From contig JBBQBQ010000187.1 in the NCBI GenBank assembly GCA_038317685.1, forward strand, positions 1 through 7,140: DNA of 7,140 nt, in the 5' to 3' direction. Positions 1-6,218 of the stretch are shown piece after piece (the first letter of the stretch is position 1; each line of letters begins with the position of its first letter). Under the pieces are notes generated by a model. The model did no database searches. It was not told where the DNA came from and saw only the letters and a program-made list of their open reading frames with translations. Source of the stretch: JBBQBQ01 sp038317685. GTDB taxonomy: Bacteria > Desulfobacterota > Desulfuromonadia > Desulfuromonadales > DDH964. The translations under genes were made by a program, and so were the position numbers.

Positions 1-329
1 GGCACGCGGTCCGGAAAACCGACGTGGTGGCCCGCTACGGCGGCGAGGAATTTGCCGTTCTCCTGCCCGATACCGATCTGGAGGGGGCCTTGGTCACCGC
101 GGAACATATTCGCACGGCCATTGCCCGCCACTCCTTCCAAGGCGCCTCCATCCCCATTCATATCACCGCCAGCCTCGGGGTCGCGAGTCGCAAAGCACAC
201 GACATGACCACCCCTCAGAAACTGTTGGCCGGGGCCGACCGGGCTCTCTATCATGCCAAGGACGGCGGTCGTAACCGTATTAAAGTCTTCTCCTTGGAAA
301 ACCCTCTCAGCCACACGGCACGGTCCTAA
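1..329 (+). CDS. Diguanylate cyclase, C-terminal part of GGDEF domain (5' truncated by window edge)
   Basis: This is the tail of a GGDEF-domain protein that makes cyclic di-GMP from two GTP. The frame is open to the left edge (first full codon at 3-5), so the real start lies outside the window; the GTG at 24 is internal to the domain. The active-site GGEEF motif is at 39-53. Exactly five residues upstream, R-K-T-D (12-23) matches the RxxD inhibitory site that binds product c-di-GMP, so feedback inhibition is likely. Further along are the conserved ITASLGVA strand and the closing A-D-R-A-L-Y-H-A-K-D-G-G-R-N-R signature. The gene ends 13 residues after that signature, so GGDEF is the C-terminal output domain. 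Any sensory or receiver domain upstream is not visible. uppP begins 33 bases downstream on the same strand with no terminator between them, so they may be co-transcribed. Confidence 0.93.
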   Translation, partial: HAVRKTDVVARYGGEEFAVLLPDTDLEGALVTAEHIRTAIARHSFQGASIPIHITASLGVASRKAHDMTTPQKLLAGADRALYHAKDGGRNRIKVFSLENPLSHTARS

Positions 330-362
330 CTGCCGCCAGCCGCAGGTCCCGGTTCAGAAGCC

Positions 363-1349
363 ATGCGCCTTTTTGCATCCCTTGTCCTTTTGATCCTCCT
401 GACGAGCACCAGCGCCATCGGCGCCGAAGAAAACCTTGTCGTCGCAACGCCCACTCTCACCTACGGGAAAGCACTGGTCCTGGGGCTGGTGGAGGGGATC
501 ACCGAATACCTCCCCATCTCCTCCACCGGCCATCTCATCCTGGTCAATCATTTCTTCGGTCTCGACGCGGAGTTGCCGGCCCGCGACCGGCAGGGGCAAC
601 TCCTCTACCCCCGGAGCGCCGAGGGAGAAACCCCGCCCCAACCGCTGACCGTCAAGGCCCTCGCCGACGCCTACGCCGTCATCATCCAATTCGGCGCCAT
701 CGCCGCGGTCCTCATCCTCTACCGGGGGCGGGTCCGCACCATGCTCCTGGGGCTGATGGGAAAGAGCCGCGAGGGACTCCTGCTGGTCCGCAACCTGCTG
801 GCCGCATTCCTGCCGGCAGCGGTCATCGGCCTGTTGCTGGCCGACTGGATCGACCGGAACCTCTTCGATTCCCTGGTGGTGGTCACGGCCCTCTTCTTGG
901 GCGGGCTGTTGATGCTCGGGGTGGAGGCCTGGCGCAGACGGACCTCCTCGCCGGACGCCACCGGCCCCGATCTCCACGAACTCTCCCTCAGGCAGTGCGT
1001 CATGATCGGCCTGCTGCAGTGCGTGGCTATGTGGCCGGGGACGAGCCGTTCGATGATGACCATCGTCGGCGGCTACTTCGCCGGCTTCTCCCCCCGCCGG
1101 GCCGCCGAGTTCAGCTTTCTCCTCGGCCTGATCACCTTGAGTGCGGCGACCGGTTACAAAACCCTCAAGGGAGGAACCTTTCTCCTCGCCGCCTTCGGCC
1201 CCGGCCCCCTGCTGACGGGGATGGCCGTCGCCGCTCTCTCGGCGGCGCTGGCGGTCCGCTGGCTGGTCGGCTACCTCGGCCGCCACGGCCTGGCCGGCTT
1301 CGCCTGGTACCGCATGGCCCTGGCGGTGCTGGTCTTCTGGCTTCTCTGA
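363..1349 (+). CDS. uppP: Undecaprenyl-diphosphate phosphatase (UppP/BacA family), long variant
   Basis: Integral membrane phosphatase that converts undecaprenyl diphosphate to undecaprenyl phosphate, recycling the lipid carrier for peptidoglycan and surface glycans; extra copies are known to give bacitracin resistance. Both family signatures are present: GLVEGITEYLPISSTGH (residues 41-57, with catalytic-type E44, E48, S54 and H57) and the MWPGTSRS segment with the essential Arg at 229. Most of the rest is hydrophobic membrane-spanning sequence, ending at the usual family C-terminus. At 328 residues it is longer than the typical ~270. Two regions account for this: an N-terminal signal-peptide-like stretch (about 1-21, ending A-I-G-A) and a hydrophilic insertion of roughly 29 residues (about 69-100) between the first catalytic motif and the next helix. 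The ATG at 363 has only a poor Shine-Dalgarno, but no better in-frame start precedes the catalytic motif, and translational coupling to the upstream cyclase gene is possible. Family assignment is very secure; the role of the extra segments is unknown. Confidence 0.96.
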   Translation: MRLFASLVLLILLTSTSAIGAEENLVVATPTLTYGKALVLGLVEGITEYLPISSTGHLILVNHFFGLDAELPARDRQGQLLYPRSAEGETPPQPLTVKALADAYAVIIQFGAIAAVLILYRGRVRTMLLGLMGKSREGLLLVRNLLAAFLPAAVIGLLLADWIDRNLFDSLVVVTALFLGGLLMLGVEAWRRRTSSPDATGPDLHELSLRQCVMIGLLQCVAMWPGTSRSMMTIVGGYFAGFSPRRAAEFSFLLGLITLSAATGYKTLKGGTFLLAAFGPGPLLTGMAVAALSAALAVRWLVGYLGRHGLAGFAWYRMALAVLVFWLL

Positions 1350-1364
1350 GCTTCGCCCTCCCTC

Positions 1365-1399
1365 ACGCAAAAAGCCCGCACTCGGTGGGCTTTTTGCGT
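1365..1399. terminator. Bidirectional intrinsic terminator between convergent genes
   Basis: A perfect 13-bp inverted repeat (ACGCAAAAAGCCC at 1365-1377 with its complement at 1387-1399) encloses a 9-base loop. The stem carries A5 on its left arm and T5 on its right arm, so either strand yields a GC-rich inner hairpin followed by a U-rich tract. It starts 16 bases after the uppP stop and lies about 38 bases beyond the stop of the facing lipoprotein gene, so it can serve both. Confidence 0.9.
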
Positions 1400-1436
1400 T
1401 CGGACCATGACCTTTCGCCGACCTCCGGCGCAGCCC

Positions 1437-2576
1437 TTACTGGTACTGGATGTAGATCGGCTGGGGCTTCAGTTTAAGGATCTGCTGCGGGGTCAGCATC
1501 GGGTCCCCCTTCTTGGTGTCGTTGTGGAAAAAGAGCTTGAACCCGGTGTACTGGACCGGCTCGGACACCACATAATCCTGGTAGGACGACCGCTTCAGAT
1601 GCGGTGCCCCCCAGCCGTCCATGTTCATGACCACCTGCACTTCGGGACGCAGCTTGATGCGCCGCGAATTGGTCACGCCGTTCTGGGTGAACCGGTGGAT
1701 CGTCAACACCTTCGGCGGTAGTTGGTACTTCTGCACCAGCGCCTGAAGGTAGCCGGTCACGTAGTTGATCTCATCCGCATCATAGGTGCCGATTTTGGTC
1801 CCCGGCACCGCCCGGCTATTGACCAGATTGAACTCCGGATCGATGCCGAGGTGGACATCGGGGTTCTTCAGCAGCCACTCAAAGCGCGGCAGGATGGTGC
1901 GGATATCCTCATGGCCGGTTTGAATGTCGATGAAGAGCAGGGCCTTCGACTCCTTCGCCCAACGGTAGACCTGGTTGACGACGACATCCGGCATGACCAT
2001 TCGGAACTTCCCGGCCTTCCCCGGCAACCCCTGGGCCACCACCGCGATCAGGTGCAGGGCCGGCTGCACCGGCGTCGCCGGATCCGCTGCCTGCCAGCGC
2101 GCCACTTCCTCCTGCAGCCGGTGCAGCATCTCCTCTTTCGGATACTCGCCGAGGGCCCCCATTCGCCTCGACTGCGGGTTGCCGTAGAAAGCGACGATGC
2201 GTTTCCCGGGGAGAATCGACCCTGGCAGAGGGGCCGGGCAGACCACCGGCCAGCCACAGCGGCGGGCGAATTCAGGATCCTCCCCCAGCAGATACTTCAC
2301 CTTGGGCAGCTTGACCTCCGTCGCAGCCGGGCCTGGAGCAGCCACGGGGGACCGCTGGCTGAGGTCGACCAGAGGAACCGGAACGGGTGGCGGCAGCGCC
2401 GGGAGGGAAGACTCAGGAGGCCGGACCGGGACGGAAATCTCCGGGACCTTGGGGCGGATATCGTTCGAAGGACTTTGCTGGTCACTGCAACCAGACAAAA
2501 CCAGGGACAGTCCGAGGATGAGTGAAAGCAGGGGCGAGACGATCAGGGTGGACGGGAACAGCGGCATGAACCTCAC
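1437..2576 (-). CDS. Predicted lipoprotein of unknown function with TIM-barrel-like domain
   Basis: A 379-residue protein. The N-terminus is a lipoprotein signal: hydrophobic run 10-27, lipobox L-S-G-C with the lipidated Cys at 30 and Ser at +2, which by the E. coli rule favours the outer membrane. A proline-rich linker (about 36-91) follows, then a globular domain (about 92-379). That domain alternates short hydrophobic strands with helices and has acidic strand ends: KRIVAFYGNP (125-134), FIDIQTGHED (215-224), LGIDPEF (243-249), VLTIHRF (290-296) and VVMNMDG (315-321). This layout suggests a (beta/alpha)8 barrel like those of glycoside hydrolases, with D217, D246 and E248 as candidate active-site acids; this is inference. 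C107 and C113 could form a disulfide. From memory, similar proteins of unknown function occur in actinobacteria. The start is GTG: a GAAGGAG Shine-Dalgarno sits 7 bases before it, whereas the ATG at codon 4 would be too far away. The gene has its own candidate promoter and lies beyond the protease terminator. Confidence 0.85.
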   Translation of the reverse strand: MRFMPLFPSTLIVSPLLSLILGLSLVLSGCSDQQSPSNDIRPKVPEISVPVRPPESSLPALPPPVPVPLVDLSQRSPVAAPGPAATEVKLPKVKYLLGEDPEFARRCGWPVVCPAPLPGSILPGKRIVAFYGNPQSRRMGALGEYPKEEMLHRLQEEVARWQAADPATPVQPALHLIAVVAQGLPGKAGKFRMVMPDVVVNQVYRWAKESKALLFIDIQTGHEDIRTILPRFEWLLKNPDVHLGIDPEFNLVNSRAVPGTKIGTYDADEINYVTGYLQALVQKYQLPPKVLTIHRFTQNGVTNSRRIKLRPEVQVVMNMDGWGAPHLKRSSYQDYVVSEPVQYTGFKLFFHNDTKKGDPMLTPQQILKLKPQPIYIQYQ

Positions 2577-2602
2577 ACAAAGACTCCTTCAAACAACAGA
2601 GG

Positions 2603-2620
2603 GGGGCGCCGATGCACCCC
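2603..2620 (-). other. Small hairpin in the lipoprotein mRNA leader
   Basis: In the minus-strand transcript GGGGUGC and GCGCCCC pair around an AUCG loop (7 bp including one U.G pair). It lies about 15 bases upstream of the Shine-Dalgarno of the lipoprotein gene. It could stabilise the leader. It leaves the ribosome site free, so no switch function is evident. Confidence 0.35.
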
Positions 2621-2630
2621 GACGGCGCAG

Positions 2631-2687
2631 AGATTACCACAATTGAGATCGGCAGCGTAGGTCTTTTCAGGGGGAACGATTTTTTTT
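2631..2687 (-). promoter_or_regulatory. Candidate extended -10 promoter with A-tract for the lipoprotein gene
   Basis: Reading the minus strand, TGG-TAATCT (2639-2631) resembles an extended -10 element (TGn plus a hexamer close to TATAAT). No good -35 is found at 17-18 bases. An A8 run (2687-2680), at roughly -56 to -63 from the predicted start near 2624, could act as an UP element. The site lies between the protease terminator and the lipoprotein start, where a promoter is required. Confidence 0.4.
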
Positions 2688-2714
2688 GCCCGCCATCCCG
2701 ACCGCCATCAAATG

Positions 2715-2743
2715 AGAAGACCCGCCGGAATGGCGGGTCTTCT
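2715..2743 (-). terminator. Intrinsic terminator of the protease gene
   Basis: A perfect 12-bp stem (AGAAGACCCGCC at 2715-2726 against 2732-2743) with a 5-base loop, 33 bases beyond the protease stop codon. In the minus-strand RNA the descending arm ends UCUUCU followed by CAUUU, a moderately U-rich tail. The arms are A/T-rich outside and G/C-rich inside, as in classic terminators. Confidence 0.82.
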
Positions 2744-2776
2744 TGAGGGCTTCCCCAGGACCAGCGAAAGTTCCGG

Positions 2777-4945
2777 TTACTTCGCCGCAGCTGTCGCCGG
2801 TGCCTGGGAACGGGGGCTCATGGGGAGCTTGGAAGAAGCGGCAAGGTCGCCGAGGACGGCCATCGATTCGCGCGCAAAGGGGTCGTCGAGGAGGGCCTTG
2901 ACCAGCGCCTGCTCCTTCTCGGCGGGGCTCTGCAGCTTGGTGACCGAAGCTTTGTCTTTTTTCTGTTTGGTTTCGTGCATGGGATTTTCGGACTCCTGCT
3001 GTTTTGCTTCGTCACGCTCCCGTCGCACCTCGTCGAGATTCAGGGATTGGCGGGTCTTTTCGCTACGCCCCTTGGCCATGGCGGCCTCCACGGCGATCTC
3101 CTTGAACTTGGGATCGGCCGCGGTGCGCTGACGACTGCGGCTCCGAATCGTATCCAGCCGGCCCCCTTCCCGGTTCCAGCGGGAGTAGCCAACCGGGGCT
3201 ACCGTGTCCCAGGGAAGGGAATATTCCGAATACTTCTCCCCGGTCTTGAGGTATTGCAAGCGGTCGGGGAGGACAATATCGGGAACAACTCCGCGGTACT
3301 GGGTGGAAGCGCCGCTCACCCGATAGAACTTCTGCACCGTGACTTTCAGGGCGCCGAGGGGTTTGAACTGGCTCACGTTGCGCATCGGCAGGATGCGGTC
3401 AAGATCGAGGAGCGCCTGCACCGTCCCCTTGCCGTGGGTATGCTCACCACCGATGATCACCGCCCGCCCGTAGTCCTGCAGCATGCCGGCGAGAATCTCC
3501 GAGGCCGAGGCGGAGAACTGGTTGACCAGAACCACCAGCGGGCCGTCGTATTCAATATTCGGATCGTTGTCGCTCAGGGTCTCGATCGCCCCGGCGCTGC
3601 TCTTGACCTGGACCACTGGCCCGGTTTTGATGAAAAGTCCGGCGGTGGAGACGGCGTCGGTCAGGGCGCCGCCGCCGTCGTTGCGAAGGTCGAGGATCAC
3701 GCCGGCAAGGTCTTCCGCTTTGAGCCGCTGAAGTTCGGCACGCACGTCGTCGGTGACGTTACGCCCCGACCCGCCCTGGAAATCACGGTAGAAGGAGGGA
3801 ATTTTGATGTAACCGTAGCGCTGACCGCTCTTCGGGTCGGTGACCTCGGCTCCCTTGACAAAGGTCTCCTCGATCTGCACCACGTCGCGCACGATGGGAA
3901 TGACCTGCTGCCCCCCCTCCGCCTTGCGCACCGTCAGCCTCACCTCGGTCCCCTTGGGACCGCGGATCAATCCGACCGCATCCCGCAGCCGCATGTCGGT
4001 GATATCGACCGGCTCCGCCGACCCTTCGGCAACCTTGAGAATGACGTCCTCGGTCTGCAGTTGCCCCTGACGTGAGGCGGCACTCCCGGGGATGACCGCC
4101 ACCACCTTGATGTAGCCGTCTTCTTCGCGAAGGGTGGCACCGATCCCTTCCAGGGAGCCGCGCATACCGATATCGAAGTCCTCTTTCTCGGTCGGCGGCA
4201 TGTAGTCGGTGTGAGGGTCATAAGCCCTTGTAATAGCGCTGAAATACCGGTCGTAGTAGTCCCGGCGGGTATCCTGCTTGAGCCGGGTGAAAAAGTCCCG
4301 AAAACTTTTGGCGACCTTTTCACGGGCCTGGTCGAGCAGGGCGGTGTCGATCACCGTCGTCGCTGGTACCGGCTTGCCCGCCGCTTTGGCTTCGGCGGCA
4401 CGGTCTTCGAGCAGGCCGAGGTAGCGCACCAGAACCTGGTAGGTCAACGCCTGCCGCCAACGTTCCTTGAGGGCCGTCGGGTTCGCGCAGAAGGCCAGCT
4501 TGTCCGGGTCGGTTTCAAACCGTTCCTTGCTCTGCAAATCGAAAGGACCGGCCAGCAGGTCGGTCACCAGCTTTTCGACGGCAAGGATCCGCTCGGCCAT
4601 GATCTCCGCGGCGACGCCCGGCAGGATCACCTTCCCATCGTTGATTTCGTCGTCGATCCGGTTGGCGAAGACCTGCAGTTTGCCGACATCGCCCTGCAGC
4701 AGGAAGCGCTTCTGGCTGTCGAGCTGCTTGAGGTAAAGCCGAAAAGCGGCCTGAGAGAGAGCGTCGTCGATCGGCTTATGGCTGTAGTGGTGACGCGGAA
4801 GCTGTTCGCGAAGCAGGTAACTCAGCAGCTTGGCCCGATCGGCATCAAATTCGGCATTGTCCTTGGCGGCAAAGACCGGCTGGCCGACCTGCAGGAGCAG
4901 AAGGAGGAGTGCGGCCAACCACGACCGGCGGAAGGTTCTCATCAT
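2777..4945 (-). CDS. prc: C-terminal processing (tail-specific) protease, Prc/Tsp, peptidase S41
   Basis: A 722-residue periplasmic serine protease of the Tsp/Prc class, which degrades or trims envelope proteins from their C-termini. The signal peptide is residues 1-26, with a V-F-A cleavage site. It is followed by the long N-terminal helical domain typical of Tsp, ending in the conserved YDPHTDYMPP segment. A PDZ domain covers about 250-345, including GIGA at 267-270. The S41 catalytic domain shows DLRNDGGG (419-426) and FSASASEI with nucleophile Ser480. The general base Lys506 and Gln510 lie in HGKGTVQ. Ser-to-Lys spacing is 26, one more than I recall for E. coli Prc. A C-terminal helical region resembling DUF3340 (about 570-680) is Lys/Glu-rich, and an Ala/Pro-rich tail ends the protein. 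The size fits Prc (682 in E. coli) and is too large for the shorter CtpA class. The ATG pair at 4945/4942 is preceded by a modest GGATGAG. The gene is flanked by its own promoter and terminator, so it is probably monocistronic. Confidence 0.95.
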   Translation of the reverse strand: MMRTFRRSWLAALLLLLLQVGQPVFAAKDNAEFDADRAKLLSYLLREQLPRHHYSHKPIDDALSQAAFRLYLKQLDSQKRFLLQGDVGKLQVFANRIDDEINDGKVILPGVAAEIMAERILAVEKLVTDLLAGPFDLQSKERFETDPDKLAFCANPTALKERWRQALTYQVLVRYLGLLEDRAAEAKAAGKPVPATTVIDTALLDQAREKVAKSFRDFFTRLKQDTRRDYYDRYFSAITRAYDPHTDYMPPTEKEDFDIGMRGSLEGIGATLREEDGYIKVVAVIPGSAASRQGQLQTEDVILKVAEGSAEPVDITDMRLRDAVGLIRGPKGTEVRLTVRKAEGGQQVIPIVRDVVQIEETFVKGAEVTDPKSGQRYGYIKIPSFYRDFQGGSGRNVTDDVRAELQRLKAEDLAGVILDLRNDGGGALTDAVSTAGLFIKTGPVVQVKSSAGAIETLSDNDPNIEYDGPLVVLVNQFSASASEILAGMLQDYGRAVIIGGEHTHGKGTVQALLDLDRILPMRNVSQFKPLGALKVTVQKFYRVSGASTQYRGVVPDIVLPDRLQYLKTGEKYSEYSLPWDTVAPVGYSRWNREGGRLDTIRSRSRQRTAADPKFKEIAVEAAMAKGRSEKTRQSLNLDEVRRERDEAKQQESENPMHETKQKKDKASVTKLQSPAEKEQALVKALLDDPFARESMAVLGDLAASSKLPMSPRSQAPATAAAK

Positions 4946-4957
4946 GGCGTCTCATCC

Positions 4958-4978
4958 GGCAGGAGCAACCGTCCTGCC
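4958..4978 (-). promoter_or_regulatory. Hairpin immediately upstream of the protease ribosome-binding site
   Basis: A perfect 7-bp inverted repeat (GGCAGGA/TCCTGCC) with a 7-base loop. In the minus-strand RNA the stem ends directly against GGATGAG, the only plausible Shine-Dalgarno of the protease, 5 bases before its ATG. It could affect translation initiation or mRNA stability. No ligand or regulator is recognisable. Confidence 0.5.
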
Positions 4979-4993
4979 CTTTGGGGGTCGAAG

Positions 4994-5038
4994 GGATGTC
5001 GCCGGCACCCTGATGGTGCCGGACCACGATCGACATCC
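4994..5038 (-). promoter_or_regulatory. Two-part inverted repeat in the protease leader/promoter
   Basis: The inner stem is a perfect 8-bp repeat (CCGGCACC at 5002-5009 with GGTGCCGG at 5015-5022) around a 5-base loop. The outer arms GGATGTCG (4994-5001) and CGACATCC (5031-5038) are also perfectly complementary, separated from the inner stem only by 8 extra bases on one side. The right outer arm overlaps the predicted -10 hexamer, so the outer pair may be a DNA operator, while the inner stem would fall within the leader RNA. Confidence 0.5.
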
Positions 5039-5065
5039 TAGCACAACCGGCCGGACACCGGTCAA
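5035..5065 (-). promoter_or_regulatory. Candidate sigma70-type promoter for the protease gene
   Basis: On the minus strand TTGACC (5065-5060) matches the -35 consensus at five of six positions. TAGGAT (5040-5035), preceded by TGC, makes an extended -10. The spacer is 19 bases, longer than ideal, which the extended -10 could compensate. The predicted start near 5028 gives a leader of about 83 bases. The -35 overlaps the TGA end of the upstream gene remnant. Confidence 0.5.
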
Positions 5066-5283
5066 GGAATGTGCCAATGCGGTCGCCAGGACTCCAATTC
5101 CACCAGCTCCGCCCCATACTTTTTCGGCATGAAGTGCTACTGAAGCTTCGGGTTGCGGCGCTCAACGATGGCGATTTCCCGAAACAAGCGCCGCCAAAGC
5201 CGCTGCCGGTGTTCCTCGGCCGCCGCCGGGGCGGGCGGCGTCGCAATGCGCAGACGGGCCCCACCCCACAGGGGCGGAGCCCG
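5062..5283 (-). pseudogene. C-terminal remnant of a TIGR03915/DUF4130-type DNA-metabolism protein, with internal TAG
   Basis: This frame runs 73 codons from after a TGA (5284-5286) to the TGA at 5062-5064, broken by one in-frame TAG at 5137-5139. Before the TAG it reads AEEHRQRLW, then REIAIVERRNPKLQ; after it, HFMPKKYGAELVELESW. From memory this matches the conserved end of the TIGR03915 'probable DNA metabolism' family (DUF4130), which has the form LWxxFFxxIAIxERxNPxLQ, two variable residues, then FMPxRYW. The TAG falls exactly on the first variable residue, so the two halves align without a gap. One C-to-T change from CAG would explain it. The N-terminal majority of the gene (family about 250 residues) is absent, as no homologous-looking sequence lies between here and the sensor stop at 5331. 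No start codon with a ribosome site is seen. Family members are normally paired with a radical-SAM partner (TIGR03916), not present here. The exact left limit of the remnant is uncertain. Confidence 0.72.
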
Positions 5284-5284
5284 T
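5254..5284 (-). terminator. Probable terminator hairpin downstream of the sensor gene
   Basis: A 14-bp stem (arms 5254-5267 and 5271-5284) with a 3-base loop, 47 bases past the sensor stop. On the minus-strand RNA all 14 pairs form, two of them as G.U. On the plus strand those two would be C.A and A.C mismatches. This asymmetry supports a function in the minus-strand transcript. No U-run follows, so termination may be inefficient or the hairpin may protect the mRNA end. It overlaps the beginning of the gene remnant. Confidence 0.5.
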
Positions 5285-5330
5285 CAAAACTCCCCTTGGC
5301 AATGATGGCTCCCGGTCAGGACGCCGGACC

Positions 5331-6218
5331 TTATTGCTCCCAGTAGTGCTTCAGGCAATCAGGGCAGAGGCTGTGAGTGAATTCTGATTCGGAGCGTTCG
5401 GTGATGTACTTTTCGAGGATTTCCCATTCTTCCCGGTCATTGCGGATCTTCTTGCAGCCCGAGCAAATCGGCAACAAGCCGCTCAAAACCTTGAGTTCCT
5501 CGGTCTTGAAATAGATGATCCGGGTCGCCTTGCGCATGAAATAGGTCAGGACTCCGAAGACCGCCCCCAGCACCAGGGAGATAACGAGCAGCGAGGCGCG
5601 GAGAACCTCCTTGAGCCCCTGGCGGTAGGTTGAAACATCCATGTAGATTTCGAAGGCCCCGGCGACGGCCCCGGATCCGGTGCGCAGCGGCATATAGGTT
5701 TCGACCATGTCGATCTCGTATTTCTTTTCGTCGGCAAGGTCCCAGAGCTCATCTTTATTCTCCAGCTTGGAACTGGGATGGCCGGCCAGGGCCATCGCCA
5801 GCTGCTGATTCTTGAGGTCCGCTTCGCCGATGATTCGGCGATCGTTGCTGTAGACGATCACCTTGTCGTTGGAGAAGATTTTGATCTTGAGAACGCCGAA
5901 ATGCTTGAGTTTTCCATCGATGTTCTGGGCGATGACAGGGAAGTCCCGGGCTTCGACGACCAGGGTCGGCACCCCTTCGGGGCCACGCTGGATGTAGCTC
6001 TTCAGGTTTTCCCCGATGATGCCGTTGGAAATGCCGACGGCATCCTGTTCGGCGTCGGCGATGATGTGCGCGTTGAAGATGGTATAGATGCCGACTCCGA
6101 CCAGGACCAGGATCAGCAGGCTGGAAAGGAAGGCAGAGAAGGCAAAGATTCGCAGCAGATTTTGGTGCTGTGCTTCGCGATAAACCCGTTTGGTGCCGAT
6201 GGGGGTGCCTTGGTCCAT
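5331..6218 (-). CDS. Two-TM membrane sensor protein with C-terminal CxxC...CxxC module
   Basis: A 295-residue membrane protein. TM1 is about 24-48 and TM2 about 208-227, enclosing a ~160-residue periplasmic region. That region has Cache-like features: a strand IKIFSNDKVIVYSNDR followed by IGE, and later a GAFEIYMDVS strand leading back to the membrane. After TM2 there is no HAMP, kinase, methyl-accepting or GGDEF domain. A short linker leads to a 51-residue tail with LLPICSGCKKIR, a W/YI helix, and CPDC. Cysteines 252, 255, 285 and 288 form a CxxC-29-CxxC pattern suited to binding zinc or another metal. The same tail is familiar at the ends of many PAS or receiver proteins in Deltaproteobacteria, where its role is not established as far as I know. 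I chose ATG at 6218 because GGGAG lies 5 bases upstream; a TTG at 6272 would add 18 residues but has no Shine-Dalgarno. A TTGACA lies upstream at 6303-6298. Confidence 0.85.
   Translation of the reverse strand: MDQGTPIGTKRVYREAQHQNLLRIFAFSAFLSSLLILVLVGVGIYTIFNAHIIADAEQDAVGISNGIIGENLKSYIQRGPEGVPTLVVEARDFPVIAQNIDGKLKHFGVLKIKIFSNDKVIVYSNDRRIIGEADLKNQQLAMALAGHPSSKLENKDELWDLADEKKYEIDMVETYMPLRTGSGAVAGAFEIYMDVSTYRQGLKEVLRASLLVISLVLGAVFGVLTYFMRKATRIIYFKTEELKVLSGLLPICSGCKKIRNDREEWEILEKYITERSESEFTHSLCPDCLKHYWEQ

Noticed and set aside
354..1370. Long minus-strand open frame opposite uppP
   Set aside because: Its product is low-complexity, rich in Gly, Glu, Gln and Asp, with no domain. It is the antisense shadow of a high-GC gene with certain catalytic motifs on the other strand.
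1722..2525. Plus-strand open frame opposite the lipoprotein gene
   Set aside because: The translation is Arg/His-rich with no motif, while the minus strand carries a lipobox, a good Shine-Dalgarno and a coherent domain.
2975..4075. Plus-strand open frames opposite the protease gene (also 4211-5041)
   Set aside because: They are mirror frames of a clear S41 protease with PDZ and Ser-Lys motifs and show no recognisable features of their own.
5062..5130. Tiny ORF starting at the ATG within HFMPKKYG
   Set aside because: There is no ribosome site, and the sequence aligns better as the tail of the broken DUF4130-like gene than as an independent peptide.
5071..5346. Plus-strand 91-codon frame in the sensor-protease gap
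   Set aside because: There is no Shine-Dalgarno or motif, it overlaps the sensor stop, and the minus-strand frame in the same place shows a family signature.
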